Notes: generated by a model not told the origin, from the sequence alone. A DNA stretch of 64,000 bases from Escallonia rubra (GCA_033065855.1 JAVXUO010000638.1:923001-987000); one strand, 5' to 3'. Shown: positions 37,001 to 50,067, numbered from the stretch's first letter. Program-made: numbers and translations.

Positions 37001-37664
37001 GCACAATTCCAGACAACTTATTGCAATGTCCAAGCAATAATTGAGCCACTAGAATATTGTAGTCTATGTATTCACTACATAAAAAATCTCTTTCATGGTG
37101 GTGGGAACCGGATTTCCCATCTTGATGTATAATTGTAGGATCATGAAAATGGTAATATTGTTGCCAATTTCAGCGTCCCTATGCCTACTCATATTGTTCT
37201 TCAGAGTCAGAGACTTCAGTGTCTACAGAAGCCGAGACCCTAATGATATCGAAGTAGGTAACGTAAACTGGCGTAGTCGACTCACTGCGTAGCTATAAGA
37301 ACTCACCCTTGCAGATTTCTCACTTTATCAAAGCCTTAGTTTAGAATGATCTTATGATACTTTACTAGTTGAATAGAGATCACTATAAGTTTGTTACAAT
37401 GAATCAAACACATGATGAGTTTCATGGGTTGTCGGAATTGCCTGGAGTTCCTGGTAGATTCCTCTTCTTCTTTGCTGGATGTTGCTGCTGCTGTTGTTGG
37501 GAGCTCGAGCCATTGCTATTAGTGGCTGTACTGGAAGGTACCGAAGTCGGGCCATGGAGGTGATGATTTTGAAGCTTTGGCTGCTGCTTTTCTTGAAGCT
37601 GCTGGACTTCCTCTCCAGTATTCCCGGAAGAGAAGCTCCCTTCATCACCTGTGATATTCGACAT
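34056..37664 (-). CDS. IDD: INDETERMINATE-DOMAIN (IDD/BIRD) C2H2 zinc-finger factor (3 exons)
   Basis: Nuclear DNA-binding regulator of the plant IDD family (relatives include JACKDAW, MAGPIE, GAF1), often acting with GRAS proteins. Minus-strand exons: 37664-37442, 36750-36354, 35097-34056; 553 aa. The N-terminus is Gln/Ser-rich and ends in the nuclear signal KKKRNLPGTP. The ID domain runs from about residue 75 to 235. It has a C2H2 finger starting at CEICNKGFQRDQNLQLH, a second finger in CPEPTCVHH..GIKKHYSRKHG, then two C2HC-type fingers (KWKCDKCSKKYAVQSDWKAH and YKCDCGTIFSRRDSFITH). MSATALLQKAAQMGAT and the TVDFLGIG version of the TR/LDFLG motif are intact. Intron 1 has a GC donor and intron 2 holds a copia fragment. 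Paralogue identity (IDD4/5-like or JKD/GAF1-like) is unresolved. Confidence 0.93.
35335..35993 (+). mobile_element. Truncated Ty1/copia fragment in IDD intron 2
   Basis: From about 35402 (TGTTGATAAC, a copia LTR-like start) a short LTR-like stretch runs to a primer-binding site TGGTACCAGAGC (35575-35586), one base from the usual initiator-tRNA-Met site. A gag N-terminus follows: MASSSHTTPTTPVSFPLS, then after a frameshift GFVDGTHPCPPKYL and FWQKQDQLLLSWLLPSLTEP. It breaks off near 35971. A 22-bp exact direct repeat at 35335-35356 and 35972-35993 brackets the fragment. It lies antisense to IDD and is non-coding now. Confidence 0.82.
36751..37441 (-). other. GC-AG intron (IDD intron 1)
   Basis: The donor is CCAG|GCAATT and the acceptor AACAG|ATCC. 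The junction rebuilds the invariant PGTP-D-PTAEVVALSP. Reading on past the donor meets a stop within a few codons and offers no in-frame GT site. Confidence 0.85.
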
Positions 37665-38449
37665 CAGAAAGAGATCCTAGGTGAGATAGTTATAGAAGTT
37701 TGTTTTTTCTGTCTTTTCCGTGCTTTCAAACTTCTACTAATTGTTTCTTTCTTCTCTTTTTCTTGTTGTTGGTGCAATCTGGAAGGAGGCTTGTTTTCTG
37801 GTGAGCATAAAATCAGGAGCTTGCTCTCACTAGAGGAAGACAAAACCAGGGAATTCTCCTTTATTTCTGGTGCGGAAGAGAACCCTTGCTGGCATAAGAA
37901 GGTATGAACTTGGTCTTCTTTGGCTTATACTCCATATAATTTATACACCGTTTACATAAGAGACAGCTGATAGCGAAAGGTCCCTAACTTTATTGAGATC
38001 AATTAACAATTGGCCTTCATATCATCCTCTCCCCCCACCCAAAAAAAAGTAAAAAATAAAGAGAAAGAGAAAAGCTTTATATTACAAGTTTTTTGACAAT
38101 TTTTGCAGTGTTGTACAAGTTTTATGCTAGAGCTGTTGCTGCAGTCTGCACAGTGTGATCGATACTGAAGTAAAGATCTGAAAACTCCAATTATGTGCAT
38201 CAGCCGGTTACATGCTGTTATCAATCTGCATGCAGCTGCTAGGATGATAAGACTTGACATAATTAAGTTAGCTTGACAATAAGGTTCAACTTAATTCGAC
38301 ATTAATTCATCTTATAACCTATCTTAGTGTTGGGATTGAGTGTTACTGATCTGGCGACCTGGTTCAGTATTCCATGCGCCATCTTGTTTCCTTCGTAACG
38401 GTGAGAGCTTCTTACCAAGGGAAAAATGCTAAACATAGATGAAGGTAGC
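37665..38449. other. IDD 5' UTR and promoter region
   Basis: Upstream of the IDD start codon on the minus strand. Pyrimidine-rich on the plus strand near 37700-37770. I could not support a specific promoter element, and the short frames here are shadows. Confidence 0.4.
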
Positions 38450-38837
38450 GTTTGAAAATCATTTGGTTTTCTGTTAAAACTGGAGAGAAAAAACGCGTTT
38501 GACACACAATTTTGGTTTTTTTTTCTTTCAGATTTGAAAACCAGTTTTTAAAATATCATTATTTTTGAAAACTCCCATTTAGGAGTTTTGAGTTTTGGTT
38601 TGAGACCACCACCCTCCTCCCACCACCCACCGCCACCAGCCACTGTCTGCGCCGACCACTGCTGGCCGCCGCCACGCCCCACCACCGCCAGCGCAACCAC
38701 CACCACCAAAGAAAAAACTCAAAATAAAAATTGGATAATCAAACACTCATTTGTTTTTGTAAAAAATAAAAACTAATTGATTTTAGTTTTTGTTTTTTTT
38801 GAAACATAAAATCAAAACTGGAAGTGATTTCAAACAG
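38450..38837. mobile_element. CCACC-core MITE-like element, copy 3
   Basis: It begins GTTTGAAAATCA and ends TGATTTCAAAC, an inverted pair. Between them are TTGAAAACC, GAGTTTTGAGTTTT, a CCACCACC/CCGCC core (38605-38710) and AAACTCAAAATAAAA. It is closely related to 28670-29070 and, in its arms, to 2001-3012. Confidence 0.72.
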
Positions 38838-41800
38838 AACATAGCAACAAACTGCCTTATTTGAGTATGAGAATGAATCGTCTTCCATTATTGGTCACAG
38901 CAGTTACCTACTCATTTCAGCATTCTGAAGAACCTCCCTAGTACATAGATTTCTTCTTGTTTGACTTGGGACTTTTGTTAATATATTTGTTCCATGCTTT
39001 TCATGAAAGCCTAGTCTAGTGTATTAGTATGACTCTCTTAATTATCTTCTTGGCCTCCATATGTCTAAGTACACTTTATTGTCGCTATAGAGTGAATAAA
39101 CGTCACCAATACAACTAATTAATGTGTACGCGTTTGCTCCTACTTATTGTGGTTCCAACTTCCAACGTTACACTAGGGGGAAAAATAATACTCCGGAGTA
39201 TTATACATCAGCATTATGGTGGTTGGTAAGTCGAACGGAGCTGAATCGCTATTTGTCTCATTTGATGCAAACGATTGAAGGAACCAAATAAGTCAGTATC
39301 ATGATTTTAACAATACCTTTAGCCGTGACACAACAGATGCTGCACACAACAGATGCTGCTGCCTCTTGTTCACAAGGTTCACTTATCATTTTCTTCCCTA
39401 AGAACTTTACCTGGTGCATACAATACAAAATATCTTCACTAGATTCGTCGGCACATGCGATCTGTAAAACTAAAGAAACGTTCAATAAAAGGTAAATAAA
39501 AGGGCTAATCAGTCTACCATGAGCGAAGACCGAGAGGAAAGAAACAGTAGAAAATGAAATAAACATGTTAATAGTTGGATATTTAGGTGGAGTGATTGAA
39601 ATAATAGAGATAAAGAAGAAGTTTTAACTGCAAGCAGAGTGGAGCCGTTAGTCTCTTACTCACTAAATATTCAGAAATTTTCAACAATAACCTTGATTAA
39701 CTTTTTACTAATTTGAAGTATGTATATTATATTACGAAAGGGTACAAATCAAAGTTCAAAAAAGACTCGAACTTCCTTATTAATAAACATAATAATTAAC
39801 AGGCTTTTTCTTCTTAACAGACTTTAAAACAAGAAGAATAAAGCAGTAGAAGTTTATTGACTAAACCCACCTAATCATGCTGATTTTTGGCATTTGTATA
39901 AGCCAAGCTGGCTACTACTGAATTTAGTAATGGATTTATGTGCCTTGGTGTTTACGTTCCTGCCATACAAGTTTAACCTTCTCAGGCTTCTTTGAGTAAG
40001 AAGAATACTTAATTGGGAGGTCCTCTTCTTTGGCATATACTGATTGTTCTGCTGTGGAATTGAACATTGCAGCAGTCCCTGCATGAATATACTTCTCAAA
40101 AAGGATGAATTTATTCCGTTATCCTCGTTATAAGAAGATAGTTATAATATCGTATATAGTGACTATTGATTATTGAAAAAATGATAATTCTAACACTTAT
40201 AACGACAATTAATAAAGTCAGTTTTTTAACGTCATTAAAAAAAGCTACTAATATCGTTTAACTATTACTAATTGTCGATCACTGTACTGGGAGATTGTAA
40301 CTATCTCATTACCACCTGGATAGTAGTTAAAAATTTTCCTTCTCGAAAACAGAACTTTGGTATGTTAGGGTACCCTTTGCAGTGCATGAGTACTATACCC
40401 TGAACTGTCAAGTACCATTTTGGTGACAATTGTTCCTTTCAGTGACTAAAGATTTGTTGTTAAAAACTGTCACTGAATCTATCAGTGCTAGGAATAGATT
40501 ATTGTGGTTACGAAACCACTAACATCCCTATTTTTTTAAAAGAAGGAAAAGGCAGCAAAGGGCTTTCGGTGAGACTTTTTCTCAAGAAGTGTCACAAAGA
40601 TAACAATGCTTATTCCTTAGTTTTAAGCAACGCTTTTGCAAGATAAATTGCAACTATAGCGACGCTTTTGGACCTCTGGTGACACTCTTGGAAACTTGAT
40701 GTAAAATTTTTGTTGCTAAAAGGCAATTGAGGGACTAAAGTGGGGCAAACGGATGCATATGCATTTTTTTTATTGGTCAAGTGGCAGTGGTATATATCAC
40801 AAACTAGCTCCAGCACCTCTCTGGGCACCTTTCTGGGCAGGTCAAAAGTAGTGCATCCATGTCTGGCTTAAGAATATCCACGTCGAATCAATTCCTTGAG
40901 GCCTGACACCGGGTCAAACCGAACCGTAGATCTCAAGGATTTTTACAAATTGAGCTTAGAATATTATAAGAAATTTCAACGTCTAGGTAAGTTCAAGATA
41001 TGCGCCACCCAGAACCATCAAGCAGTCCGGCTAAAACCTAAAAACAACAAGGAGACAAGAATTAGAATACAAAAACACAAGCTAGCTAAGATCTAAAATT
41101 CCAGTCAAGAACCAATAATATCATCCTAGCATTTGAGATGCTCTTTGTCACTCATAAGCAAGTAGAACAAAACAAGGGCTTTGCTTGGTTTTCATCGATG
41201 AATAGGTCGATGTTTTTGATGAAGAAACATTAACACAACAATGTAATGACACGCACATATTTTAGCATGGTTCTCCCATTCTAATTCCCTGGTTATGTGT
41301 TAATTAATTACTAATTGCCCTATTGAGTAAGGCCGAGCCAATTGCTAATTGACATAAACAAAGAAACACTAACGGGTAAAGCCAACACAAACGACAGCCT
41401 CCCCGTATATTTATTTCCAAGCATGTTTGTATAATTGTGCTTTCCGAAAATGATGTTTGCTTAGTTAATGGAAAGCTTAATCTAATTCCATTGACAAGGA
41501 CTTCTTTGGATGAGATAGGAAGTGAAACCTATTCATCAAAGTTTAATAAAACGATCTTACCAAATTGTAAATGATGTCAAAATTCGGTGTCCAACTCGAA
41601 AGAATGTTTAAGAGGACGAGCAGCATATCAGGTTTATGAACAGATTCCAATTTATACGTATAATTGTTTTGAAACTTTAACCATCAATCTCTATTTGTAC
41701 ACATTGTATATACAAGCTCACACGGAGTACCGTCAAATTAAATAAGTGAGTGCCGCTCGGACTGTGCTTCTGACTATATATCGTGCACCAAAATAGAAAA

Positions 41801-42680
41801 TCTGATGTTAAACTTAGCTTTCTCTAGTGCGAACTCTTTCTCAATAATTCATTACTTAAAACTTTCATCAAACTTAATGTGGCACTTTATTTAATTTTTT
41901 TTTATTACTGCTTTTGTTCCCCTCAAGGAAATCCATATGGAAGGTTGGGATGTAGACGTGTGCATATGTATATATTTCTAGACAATCCCAGGATGCCAAG
42001 TGAGTGCAGTTTGTTATTTAAAGTTTATCTATTGTTGCTAAAAAGTTTCCCGCTCGTTAACAATATAACGAATTTGCCTTTTAGGTGACAATTACAGGCA
42101 TTCAACAACAGTTTTCTGCACAGTAGAAGATTTGGACTGGATCCACGGAAAAATGCAATGAACACAATGATAGAGCTTTAGCGACAGATAGAAATGTAGC
42201 TTCCCATTGAGAAAATCTAGATCCACGTGAGTCACGTAATTCAAGGGAAGCAAAAAAAAACATTTTACTATTCACGTTAAATTTGTCGCTAAAGATAAAT
42301 TGTCTTTGGTACAAAAGAAAAAAACCATAGTGTTCACTAGCATCTTTTGACATGATTTATTAATCTTCACATTTACATTTGGCCCGCCCGTTCATGAAGT
42401 ATCTCTACAATTTTTAAGGAAGAACACTTTTATGGTGAATTTTTTTAAAAAAAAAACTTTAAATTATACCCATTTTACACTTTCTGAAACATTCTACCCG
42501 TCTCTTTAAAAATTAACAATGATCAGTAATGTAACTTTTGTATAAACCAAACTTCATAGTGCTCTCCTACTTTGTAACTCCACTACTCATCTCTCTTCTT
42601 ATTCATTTGTAACTACATATAAATCATATTCTCCTGCTTTTCTCTCATCATCTCTGCTATTTTTCTCTTCCCCTCTCTCT
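38838..42680. other. Intergenic, CACTA-like repeat debris
   Basis: No gene is supported. Patches with TAACGTCA, GCGAC and AATTGTCG motifs (about 40140-40280, 40420-40740) and TTTAGCGAC (about 42175-42300) recur at 57990-58150 and 59450-59600. This is the style of CACTA-type subterminal repeats, but no CACTA termini were located. The rest is AT-rich sequence without recognisable content. Confidence 0.4.
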
Positions 42681-43641
42681 CTTTTTTTTTTTTAATAATC
42701 ATGAGAATTGCATTGATAAAGAGATACAAACTTACACAGTTGCAGCCGTTAAGGCTTTACAGACAAACATGACGATAAGCCGTCAAATAACCAAAAGAAA
42801 ACAAGCGACACCGAGAGAAAGTAACAAACAAAATACATAATAACCGAAGGATGAAGATAAAGAGAGAGAGAGCTCATTGCAGCAAAACCCTGTGTACCCA
42901 GTCCTGATAAACGGAGATTCGGGCATGACACGCAAAAGCTGCTAGGGATCTCGCATCTTTAAGTTGCAAGAATGTGGCTTTGTTAATACTACAAAAGTGC
43001 ATATCTGCTATGCCAAAACAAGCATCATATAATATCGGTGTCACTTGATCTGGAATATCTTCAGTATCCGACATCTGCGAGAGTATAGAAAGAGAATTAG
43101 TAAGAATAACGATATGTAAAAGGTTTTGTTTTTTGGCCCATGTAACCACGGTTAAGACCCCTTTAGCAAGGGCTGCTAAATGATCAGAGGCAGTAGTTGA
43201 AATGGCAGCTGAGCCACACCGTAGGTGAAGATGATTGGCACAAGAAATCCCAATTCCAGTTTTAAGATTTTTAGAGTTAAAGCAAACAGCCAAAAACAGA
43301 AGAATAGGTTTTTTGTTAAGGCAATTACAGGTTGAGATAGAATTTTGAAGAATAATAGGAAACCTAGTGATGGGATTGGGAAAGGAATTTGCTGGGCTAA
43401 TATGACAAAAAGGTTTAGAGAAAGCAGATTTAATTTTAAGGGAGAGATTTTTTACGAACAGAATAACAAGGTGAGGGTTAAAAATGGATTGGCGGAAGAT
43501 GAGGTGATTTCTGTGTATCCATATACCCCAAATCGTAGAAATAATGTCAATAGAGTGGTTTAAGTATGAGCTTGAGGGTTTATGTTTTTGAAACCAGGCG
43601 ATGAGCCATTCTTTGAAAGGACAAATAATTGAATCCACCAT
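42681..43641 (-). mobile_element. 5'-truncated LINE with RNase H-like ORF
   Basis: A 255-codon minus-strand frame (43641-42874) begins with the linker typical of plant L1 LINEs (IWGIWIHRNHLIF) and continues into an RVT_3 RNase H-like domain (TGIGISCANH..LAALAKGV..ILTNSLSILSQM). At the three usual acidic positions I read Cys (AVCFNS), no Glu (SDHLAALAK) and Asn (ILTNS), so catalysis is doubtful. A 3' tail follows, ending in a poly(A) run (the T tract at 42681-42692 on the plus strand). Reverse transcriptase and endonuclease are missing. Confidence 0.75.
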
Positions 43642-45142
43642 TTAATTTGCAATATTGTCTGTTGTGATATTATAACTTTATGGATCCACTAAGCAAAATT
43701 AAACTCTGTATTAGTTTTAAGTATTACCAACTTACTACATTAAACTCTGTATTAGTTTTATGTATTACCAACTTACTCTGTACATGCCGGAAGTTATTTT
43801 TACTCTTCTTTTTGTCACTAAATTACGTAGCTTTAGCGATGGTAATAACTTTTTAAAGACAAATGATGGCGAGAAATATAGCCTCTTACCAAGAAAAATT
43901 GCATAAATTGTACTTGTGATATTCAACTCAACCAGAGGGTAAGAGGATAATGATTTTCTACTGTACAACATCTCTGCTGTAACAGCTTTAGTGACGAAAT
44001 ATTTTCAGTATTAATGTTTGGTTGCTATTTGCTAATGACGGCATTGGTTATTGGTTATGGGCTAGGGTATTTCATCGACGGGCCTGTTGGCTCGGCCCAG
44101 TGCTAAAAAGAAGTGCATCTTGAAAAGCTTTAAACAGTTCTGTCAATCCGAATCCAGTGGACTCCGGTCTCTGGGTCTGTTATGCTTCTCCTTATGGGCT
44201 TCAAAAAGCTAAAATTTTGGCCCAGCTCACCATCGCCAAAGCTCGATACTTACCTTGGGTTTGGGTCTAATGATATACGCCACTAATGATATACGCTCAA
44301 AGTCTAGAGTCGAGTTGTGAACTTAGTACGGTGAACGCAAAAAAAGTCTAACATAGTACTATGTTATTGCTGTTCTTTGACAGCATGATTGCTAAGAGCA
44401 CAGAGTGGTAGCAACCCATATTATGTTAGCATCATGATCATGATTGCTAAGAGCACATAGTGGTAGCATACTTAGCAAGTTTTTTGTGAAAATATGGCAG
44501 AAGACTGTTAATTTGGCCATGGTCTTGTGTCCCATCTAAAGGACTCTTGTGATGGTGAGACAAGCGGCCAGCTTTGAGGAAGGTCAATCTTGAAGCTTTC
44601 TATTGAGTAGCCTTTTTTAAGAGGCAAAAGCTGAGAGAATGTCAATCGACATAAACAGCAAAAAGGATAAATCTTAGGCTACGAACATCAAAAAAAATAA
44701 AAATGATGTCTCGAAAAACATAAGATGAGTTGCTAGTTGATGTTCACCTGCTGTGAAACCAGCTTATGAAACTCATTAACTTGAGATCTCTTCCTTGAAG
44801 TCGATTGCTGGCAATGTTTGAAGTACCACTTGCGCTGAATGCATACCATATGAATTTTGTACAACCCAATACGCTCTTTACATGAAGGTCATAGCAAAGC
44901 CAGCCTGTTCACGGCATTCTTGTATATGTAAAGTCAGCCTGTTCATGGCGTTCTTGTATATGTACCTGATCCCTTGGCTGCTCCAACCTGTCTCAACCAA
45001 AGACGAGGTTTTTCGGTTTGATTTTTGAAAAACCACATGTTGAGATATCCCACACTAAAGAAAAGAACAACAGCGTTGCAGGATCTAGCAGCCTCTTACC
45101 AATCAGATCATTTTCGAGTATCAATCATTCTGCTACTACCAC
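43642..45142. other. Intergenic; two small local duplications
   Basis: No gene is supported. GATTGCTAAGAGCACA then AGTGGTAGCA occurs twice (about 44388-44415 and 44440-44467). A 34-bp tandem pair of CAGCCTGTTC..TTCTTGTATATGTA lies at about 44901-44966. TTTAGCGAT/AGTGACGAAA patches (about 43830-44010) resemble the CACTA-like debris. Confidence 0.6.
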
Positions 45143-48100
45143 TTACAAGTCTCCAACAACTTCATCTATCTCACCAGATGCAGCATTATGACTACCTGCA
45201 CTTCTCCCACGCACTCGTCTAGAAGACCTTGACATAGGATTAGTTTCAGAGAGAGCCTCTGCACCCTTTCTCTTCTTCTTTGGGCTGAGATACCCAAAAG
45301 CAAGGGCTTCCAATGCTTTCGTGGTAGGCGGACGGTTTCTTGTACTCTGTCTTCGACCATTAACGGTGGCCTGCTGCTCTGTACTAGGCTCAGCATTGGA
45401 TGGGTTGGAAAATTCAGGCCGATGGCATGCTTCAGACAAAATGTCGGACTTGGTGGCAGATGAATCATCATTGTTATGCACCCATTCGTCAGTAGGATCC
45501 GGAGGAAGGTTCAGGTCTATCCAAGTCTGGGGACGAGTCTTTTCAGGCAATAGTTCTGTATCCATACGAACAGCATTTAGGGTCCCTTTACTGCTCTCCT
45601 CCGTGCTTCCCGCCAAAAAATTGGTTGAAAATTTTTGATAAGGTCCCTCTTGAAAAGTCATATCATGAAATGTATCTGGTGTATTTGGCAAACAACAAGA
45701 ATCCTCTTCCTTTCGCTTGGTGGAGAGGGAGATGCTTTCAACACTGTGGCTCGACTCCCTCTGGCTATATGCAATTGCTTGGTGCTGTTCATTGAAGGGG
45801 AGTGAATACTTTGACTTCCGAGGTAGCCTGTCATTAAAGATGCTAGTCCTCTGATCCTTGCGACTTTCTACCTCTGCAAGCTTGGGATCTAGACCATTCG
45901 GCAAAGGGTTGTATATGGTAACACGATCTGTTGAGTCCGCAAATTGTTGGCTCTCAGTTACATTATCTACAGGGCTTGAAGTAATATTTTCTATTATTTT
46001 GTATCGAGACTCTTGAGAAGAATCTCGTTCTGTTGTACTGTTGGAAAGAGCAGACACGGTGGATACATTATCTAGGTCAGCAGGTAAAGTTCTCAGCTCT
46101 CTTACTTTTGCTCCTCCTCCTCCCCCATCTATCAAACTAGTATCCACCACAGTAAACGTCACCGCGTCCCGGTTGAAACTTGAATTGCGTGGTTGCAGGT
46201 AAAAGTGGCGCTTCTTCTTCGACAAAGAATCTGCATCTTCATTCATATGTGGGTCTGACCTGCATTCTTCCCCGTGTGAGCTAGTTGTAGCTGCTTCAAC
46301 CTCAAGCTCAAGAAGCCCAGGTTCTGATGCAACTTTATTCAAGACATCGGTGACACAGTCAAAATAATGGTTTCCTTTAACCAGCCGTCTTCTTGAGTAC
46401 TTTTTAACACCGGGCACAAGAAACACCAGAGAATGCTTTGAACCAGCAGAAACACGATCTGTAGGTTGCTCAGAGTGCCATCCTTTTGCTAAAAGACGGG
46501 GCCAAACAGCTTCCCAGAATAGATCACTGGATCTAGCTTTACTTAACCTGTAATTACCTGTCAAAAACTTGATGATTTCGCTTGATGTAAGAGAGGAGCA
46601 TGCTTTGCCAACAGGCATTTCAGCACGAGCACGTAAGACGTGACTGGTCTTTACATGTTCGGTGGCAGTGCCAGTGAGATCCTTCTTCCCTTTGCCAATG
46701 GCTACTGCTTCTACAAGCATTTGAGTTCCAACCAAATCCCTTAAATTGAATACAAACTCCTCCAGTGAAAGTTTTCCCTCTCCATATGTCCTGAAGACCT
46801 GCAAGAGACCAGAAGTCTCTAAAGCATCAGCTGTTGGCGGTTGGCATTTCCAATATAAATTTTGAACAATATTAAGACTAGCATCACAAGTGCAGCCTCA
46901 TTTTTCTGAGACTTTGATTTACTACAAAGAGATAATAAACATAAAAAACAATTGGAAATCTCCGCAAGCACATAGAGAGAGGATAGATTGAGAGAGTGAG
47001 AACTGGATGAAAAGAAACAAATATTTGCACAATCATCCAGATAGCTCCCCTCAAGCAAAACAGAATAAGGAAATACAAAATGAATGGTTTGAAGATCAAT
47101 GAACACCTAATAGTATCTTCAAGGGATTAGAATAACAAATTTAGTTTAGTCAAATTGGTTACAGACCCTTTAAACTAGTAACTTTAGATAAAAGATGATA
47201 GCAAAAGTCAGAAAGGAGCAAATGATCAACCAATTTCCCATCTTTCTGTCCTGAAAGCAACAAAGTTCTAATCTCAAATTCAGGGTGTTTTGTACCTGAA
47301 CAAAAGCATACAAAGGAAGTAAAGTAGTGTAGTCAATAAGAACTACTGGTGCAGGAAACTCGTCTGCCTAATTTAGATGGATAGACTAAAGACAAATGCT
47401 TCACATAGAAAAGCTATTTGGTTTTGTTTCATTAGCTTTCAGATCAGGACGGTCTGTGAAGAAATTATCTAACAGTAGGATTATTACAAGAAGACCTTAT
47501 TCTAAGCAAATGACATCACCTCTCTGTGACATGAACCAAAGATGGGTAGAGTAGATCATGCAGACTCCTGCATCTATGCACACACAATAACAATTTTGGT
47601 CTTATTGACATGCTTCTCTAAATCTACTGTGATATCGCAGTAGATGCTAAACTGATCAAAGGAAGAAGAAGATCGATTTCTTCCTCCTTTCAGAAGATGA
47701 TAAACTGATCAGTCCTTTCCCAGAAAAGGAAATTGAAGTACTCTCAGAGTATGAGCTACATATTATCTGGGCTGATTACAGTTTCCCGGTAGATGCAAAT
47801 CTATATTAGTTCTCTCTTCTCTGCTTAACAAAGAATGCTCCTCTTCCCTCTTTTAGACTCATTTTTACAATTGATCATGATGCCTTGTGCGCTAGTTGAG
47901 GACCCAAGGAAAACTGCAGTAGAATCCTTTTTACAGTTTCTTCTTGTAACAGCTTCTAGGGAAGCTTTTCTCTTTCGAGTTCAGTAATTCAATCGATGGC
48001 GTCAATCTAAGTAGCAGTTGGTAGTCTTCTCTGGATGTGTCCAAATTGTCTCTGAATGCATTTGTCTTACTACTATCAGGAAACCAGCCAATACACCCCA

Positions 48101-50067
48101 AATGCTTCAATGGAAAGTGTTAAGATTCGATTTTCCATCCATTCGTCCCAATGTCTCCATTATAGCTACAGCTTTTCTTGTGAACAACCTTCTACACTCA
48201 CTTTACATTTTGCTGCACTAGATCAATGGTAATTAAGAGACACTCACTAATGCTGGGTTATTGCAGCACGATAGTTGATGAAGTGCAGTGACTTTAAAGA
48301 TTGACAATTCTCCATACAGTGCCCATACCATGTGTGTATATAATGATGTTTAGATACCTTTGGTTGGTAATGCTACTCTTCGCAAGTTTTTGTCTCATAT
48401 TTCACTCCCAAATGATGGTAGATCGAATCATGTATTTATAAACAATGGCCCAAAACTCAGTATTTTGGCACGAAATTGCCGCATCGTCCGGGAGTCACAA
48501 TGATAGAGATTTATTAATAGTAGCATCAGTCATCAACTTTCTCCACCGCCTTCTACACACCAAAGTTCCTAGTGGAATTTTCTTTTCCCATCAAGAATGC
48601 CTATCCAGACATGTCCTAAACGTTTAAAGAATGTCAATATCAACGGTATTTGATCGCTTACTAGGAACATACGATTTCCACTTGCAAACTAGCAGATAAT
48701 GACCGTATTGTAAAAAATATGCTACCAGTAAGTGGATAGTGAAATAGAAAGTTTAATGACGAGAGACAGAATAGTATAACAGCTAAGCCAGAAAATCGGT
48801 AAAGGATGTGTACAGAGGTCAGCGCATCACCTCTTAATGGCTTTGTCACCTTAATTAGAATGTTCTCGCATTTGGCCACTCACTGTCTCCTCAGTAAGAT
48901 CTAATGCAGATTATCGCAACATTAATATCTCCTTGTGAGATGAAAAGGTTAGATCTCTATCACAGCTGAAAAGTCTACCATTCTCATCAGACATAATTAT
49001 TTGGGACTCATATTCCTTTGAGGTATAGAACGATTCTTATCTACCAGCCAACTTTTTTCTTCTTTTTCATTAAATTGGACAGTCATAAGAACTTCTGCAA
49101 ATAAAAAGAATTAGCTACGCTCAAGATACAATGGGATGGTCTCATCAACATTCCAAGATATAGGGGCTGATCATTGAGAAGATTATACGTGCATGAGTTT
49201 GTGCTGTTATGCACAAATATCGGAGAAGATTATATAGGGGCTAACATTGTTGAAAGGTTATCATCATTAATTTTCAGCAGAAGAAGATCACTTGTGCTAA
49301 AGAAGCGTTTAAGAAAGTACCCCTGTCAACATATTTTTGCATTCCTCCGAAGCACGGGAAATTAAGCGTAAAAATAGTTGTTGCTGCCTCCCGCCAGTAA
49401 AAATCTTTTGTCCATGTATCCAACGCCTGCTTTTCATCTTCCGGCATTCTGACCATCGCAGATAATCACTAGACCTGTAAAATTTCCCATAATAGTAGGA
49501 CAGTATATCTCCCATTCCTTTACTCTCAACAAATTTCTTAACAAAATGAAGCTTCTTCCCGAAAATATACAGGCCTAGGAGATAACTATCATGTTCAATG
49601 TCCCTCCAAGAATCAAGCGGTGACCCAGGAACAGGACATCGACCATTGTCAGCACGATCCAACTTTTTTTTATTTTGAGACAGACCTCCCAATTCTTCTG
49701 TATCAGGTAAAGCAGAACACCAAGTTTCAGCTCTAAGTTCCACGTCTTCATTGTTTGAAGTAATCTTGCTCTCTTCACTATACTCAGAATCAGCTGTCCC
49801 ATTGGCAATAAATCCATCATCTTGATTTCCATCAACCAAGGCTTGTTTTTTGATGTTTCTAGCATCTTGTATCCACATAATTGGAATGGGCAACCCCATA
49901 GCCATATCATCTGGACCATCAATACGAGTCAAATGGTCGTAATCCATCACCAGCGTTGGAATTTCTGCTTGGTATTGGTCTCCAACTCGAGGAAGAACTT
50001 CATCAGAAGAATGCGGGGCAACAAACCACTCAGTGGATGCATCAATGCTTTTGATATCGTTCTCCAT
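45143..50067 (-). CDS. SANT/ELM2-like chromatin-associated protein (2 coding exons)
   Basis: Homologue of Arabidopsis At2g47820/At1g09040/At1g09050, a plant family of nuclear SANT proteins which I recall being purified with the histone deacetylase HDA6. Minus-strand coding exons 50067-49321 and 46798-45143 (donor GGG|GTACTT, acceptor TTGCAG) give 800 aa, close to the Arabidopsis length. Residues about 25-37 (LPRVGDQYQAEIP) match an ELM2-like segment. About 153-215 form the SANT domain (SWRDIEHDSYLLGLYIFG, then SYYYGKFYRSSDYLRWSECRK). GKGWHSEQP-type and LVFLVPGVKKYSRR motifs follow. The C-terminus keeps STRNRPPTTKALEALAFGYL and a basic KKKRKG signal. The 2.5-kb intron holds nothing I recognise. 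A 5' UTR intron probably runs from a CAG|GTGAAA donor near 51218 to TGTGGCAG near 50080. Confidence 0.9.
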
